A stretch of 51,073 nt of DNA from Falsiroseomonas selenitidurans (GTDB lineage Bacteria; Pseudomonadota; Alphaproteobacteria; Acetobacterales; Acetobacteraceae), in the NCBI RefSeq assembly GCF_012103215.1, contig NZ_JAAVNE010000039.1:1-51073 (forward strand), written 5' to 3'. A program made the position numbers and the translations under genes. Position 1 is the first letter of the stretch. Each line of letters starts with the position of its first letter. The notes beneath the pieces are model-generated. The model made no database searches, was not told where the DNA came from, and saw nothing but the letters and a program-made list of their open reading frames with translations. Shown one piece after another: positions 50,223-51,073 of this stretch.

Positions 50223-51073
50223 TGGGCTTCGACGTTGCGATCGACCTCGGCGGCGATTTCTCCGACCTCGCCGCCTTCGCGCCGGGCGAGGCGCCGATCC
50301 TGCTGAAGCGCCCGGCCGATCCGGGGGCGACGCTGCCGCAGGCGGTGGCGGCGCTGCTGGCGGCGGCCGGCCTGCCCCGGCACCGCGTTGCCCGGCTTCG
50401 CCTGGCCACCACCCTGGCGACCAACGCCCTGCTCGCCGGCACGGCGAGCCCGGTGGCACTGCTGGCCACGGAGGGCTTCTGCGACATCCCCGACCTCGGC
50501 CGCCAGTCCAAGGCGGACCCCGACGAGGCGAACCCGCCGCCACCGACGCCGCTCTGGCTTTCCCCGCCGGCCTGGCGCTTCGGCCTGGCCGGGCGGATCG
50601 ATGCGCGGGGCGCGGCGGTGGCGCCGGTGGGGCCGCTGCCGGCCGGGCTGCTCGCCCTGCCGCCCGGCACGCCGGTGGCCATCTGCCTGCTGTTCGCACC
50701 GCTGAACCCGGCGCATGAACTGGCCGCGGCGCGCGCCATCGCCGCGGCGCGGCCGGACCTGCCGCTGTCGCTCTCGCACCAGGTTGACCCGGCGCTGCGG
50801 GAGTTCGAGCGGACGCTGGCCACGCTGGCCGATGCGGCGCTGAAGCCGCTGCTGGCGGCGCGGCTGGCGGGGCTGGCGCCGGAGCCCTGGATGCTGCGCG
50901 CCGAAGGCGGCCTGGCGCCGCTGTCCGAGGCGCTGGCGCGGCCGCTGGGCCTGGCGCTGTCCGGGCCGGCGGCCGGGGCGCGGGCGGTGGCGCATTGGGC
51001 CGGGACGGCGGATGCCATCGGCCTCGACATCGGCGGCACCACGGCGGAGGTCAGCCTGGTGCGCGCCGGCCGG
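50222..51073 (+). CDS. Hydantoinase A-type protein, 5' part (cut by window edge)
   Basis: An open frame of 284 codons runs from ATG 50222, which overlaps the previous stop as TGATG, to the window end. It has the HyuA order: IDLGGDFSDLAAF at the N-terminus, LRLATTLATNALLAG, LLATEGFCDIPDLGRQ, SHQVDPALREFERT, SGPAAGARAV and IGLDIGGTTAEVSLV. Compared with the copy at 33.7-35.7 kb, the first phosphate motif is degenerate (GGDFSD in place of GGTFTD) and the region after residue 90 is short and Pro-rich. Activity may be altered. A HyuB gene would be expected just beyond the edge. Confidence 0.85.
   Translation, partial: MGFDVAIDLGGDFSDLAAFAPGEAPILLKRPADPGATLPQAVAALLAAAGLPRHRVARLRLATTLATNALLAGTASPVALLATEGFCDIPDLGRQSKADPDEANPPPPTPLWLSPPAWRFGLAGRIDARGAAVAPVGPLPAGLLALPPGTPVAICLLFAPLNPAHELAAARAIAAARPDLPLSLSHQVDPALREFERTLATLADAALKPLLAARLAGLAPEPWMLRAEGGLAPLSEALARPLGLALSGPAAGARAVAHWAGTADAIGLDIGGTTAEVSLVRAGR

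Noticed and set aside
1..51073. CRISPR arrays, tRNA, rRNA or prophage genes
   Set aside because: No regularly spaced repeats, cloverleaf-like sequences, rRNA segments or phage structural genes were recognised on either strand when reading through.

Overview
The window is a high-GC segment (most of it roughly 70-80% G+C by eye) with dense operons whose starts and stops usually overlap by 1-8 bases. It carries no rRNA, tRNA or CRISPR that I can see. Base composition, gene content (many ABC uptake systems, Moco hydroxylase, HyuA/HyuB pairs) and protein style suggest an alphaproteobacterium of the Rhodospirillales/Acetobacteraceae type (Roseomonas-like). That placement is inference. The content reads as a catabolic island for nitrogen-containing, probably heterocyclic or cyclic-amide, compounds.

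Layout. (1) 1-3.6 kb: the 3' end of an IS630-type transposase and a large soluble PAS-rich hybrid histidine kinase, in DNA of clearly lower G+C; about 0.63 kb without a recognisable gene follows. (2) 4.2-10.7 kb: two divergent units sharing a 94-bp promoter region with a central palindrome. Leftward are a family-5 binding protein and a cyanuric acid amidohydrolase/barbiturase-family ring opener; rightward are an ATZ/TRZ-type amidohydrolase, an NtaA/SnaA-type flavin monooxygenase and an aldo/keto reductase. A structured dispersed repeat closes the unit. (3) 10.8-14.6 kb: a three-gene transporter resembling the putative 2-aminoethylphosphonate type. (4) 14.7-20.9 kb: a six-gene leftward unit with a complete Dpp/Opp-type peptide transporter and a class II aldolase-like protein. 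(5) 21.0-25.6 kb: a D-aminoacylase-type amidohydrolase, an N-formylglutamate amidohydrolase-like protein, a transglutaminase-like protein and a GlxA/GbdR-type regulator.

(6) 40.3 down to 25.5 kb: one leftward run of eleven tightly packed genes. These are a Liv-type binding protein, a fused LivH-LivM permease, LivG, LivF, HyuA, HyuB, a FAD subunit, a fused 2Fe-2S/Moco hydroxylase subunit, a 6-hydroxynicotinate reductase homologue, a UPF0280 (ApbE-like) protein and an AA_synth/DUF1185 protein. This is the most interesting system here. It looks like import, hydroxylation, ring reduction and lactam hydrolysis of an N-heterocycle, with two poorly characterised proteins built into the pathway.

(7) 48.0 down to 40.9 kb: a Rieske oxygenase, a glutamine-synthetase-like ligase, a Ssu/Tau-type transporter with two permeases, and an AstE/aspartoacylase-like enzyme; a DUF3830 gene lies convergent to it. 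Divergently transcribed are an IclR regulator, a DadA-like FAD oxidase/dehydrogenase and the start of another HyuA-type gene, cut by the window edge. Two near-identical operator-like sites flank the IclR gene, one in front of each arm, which suggests a single regulon.
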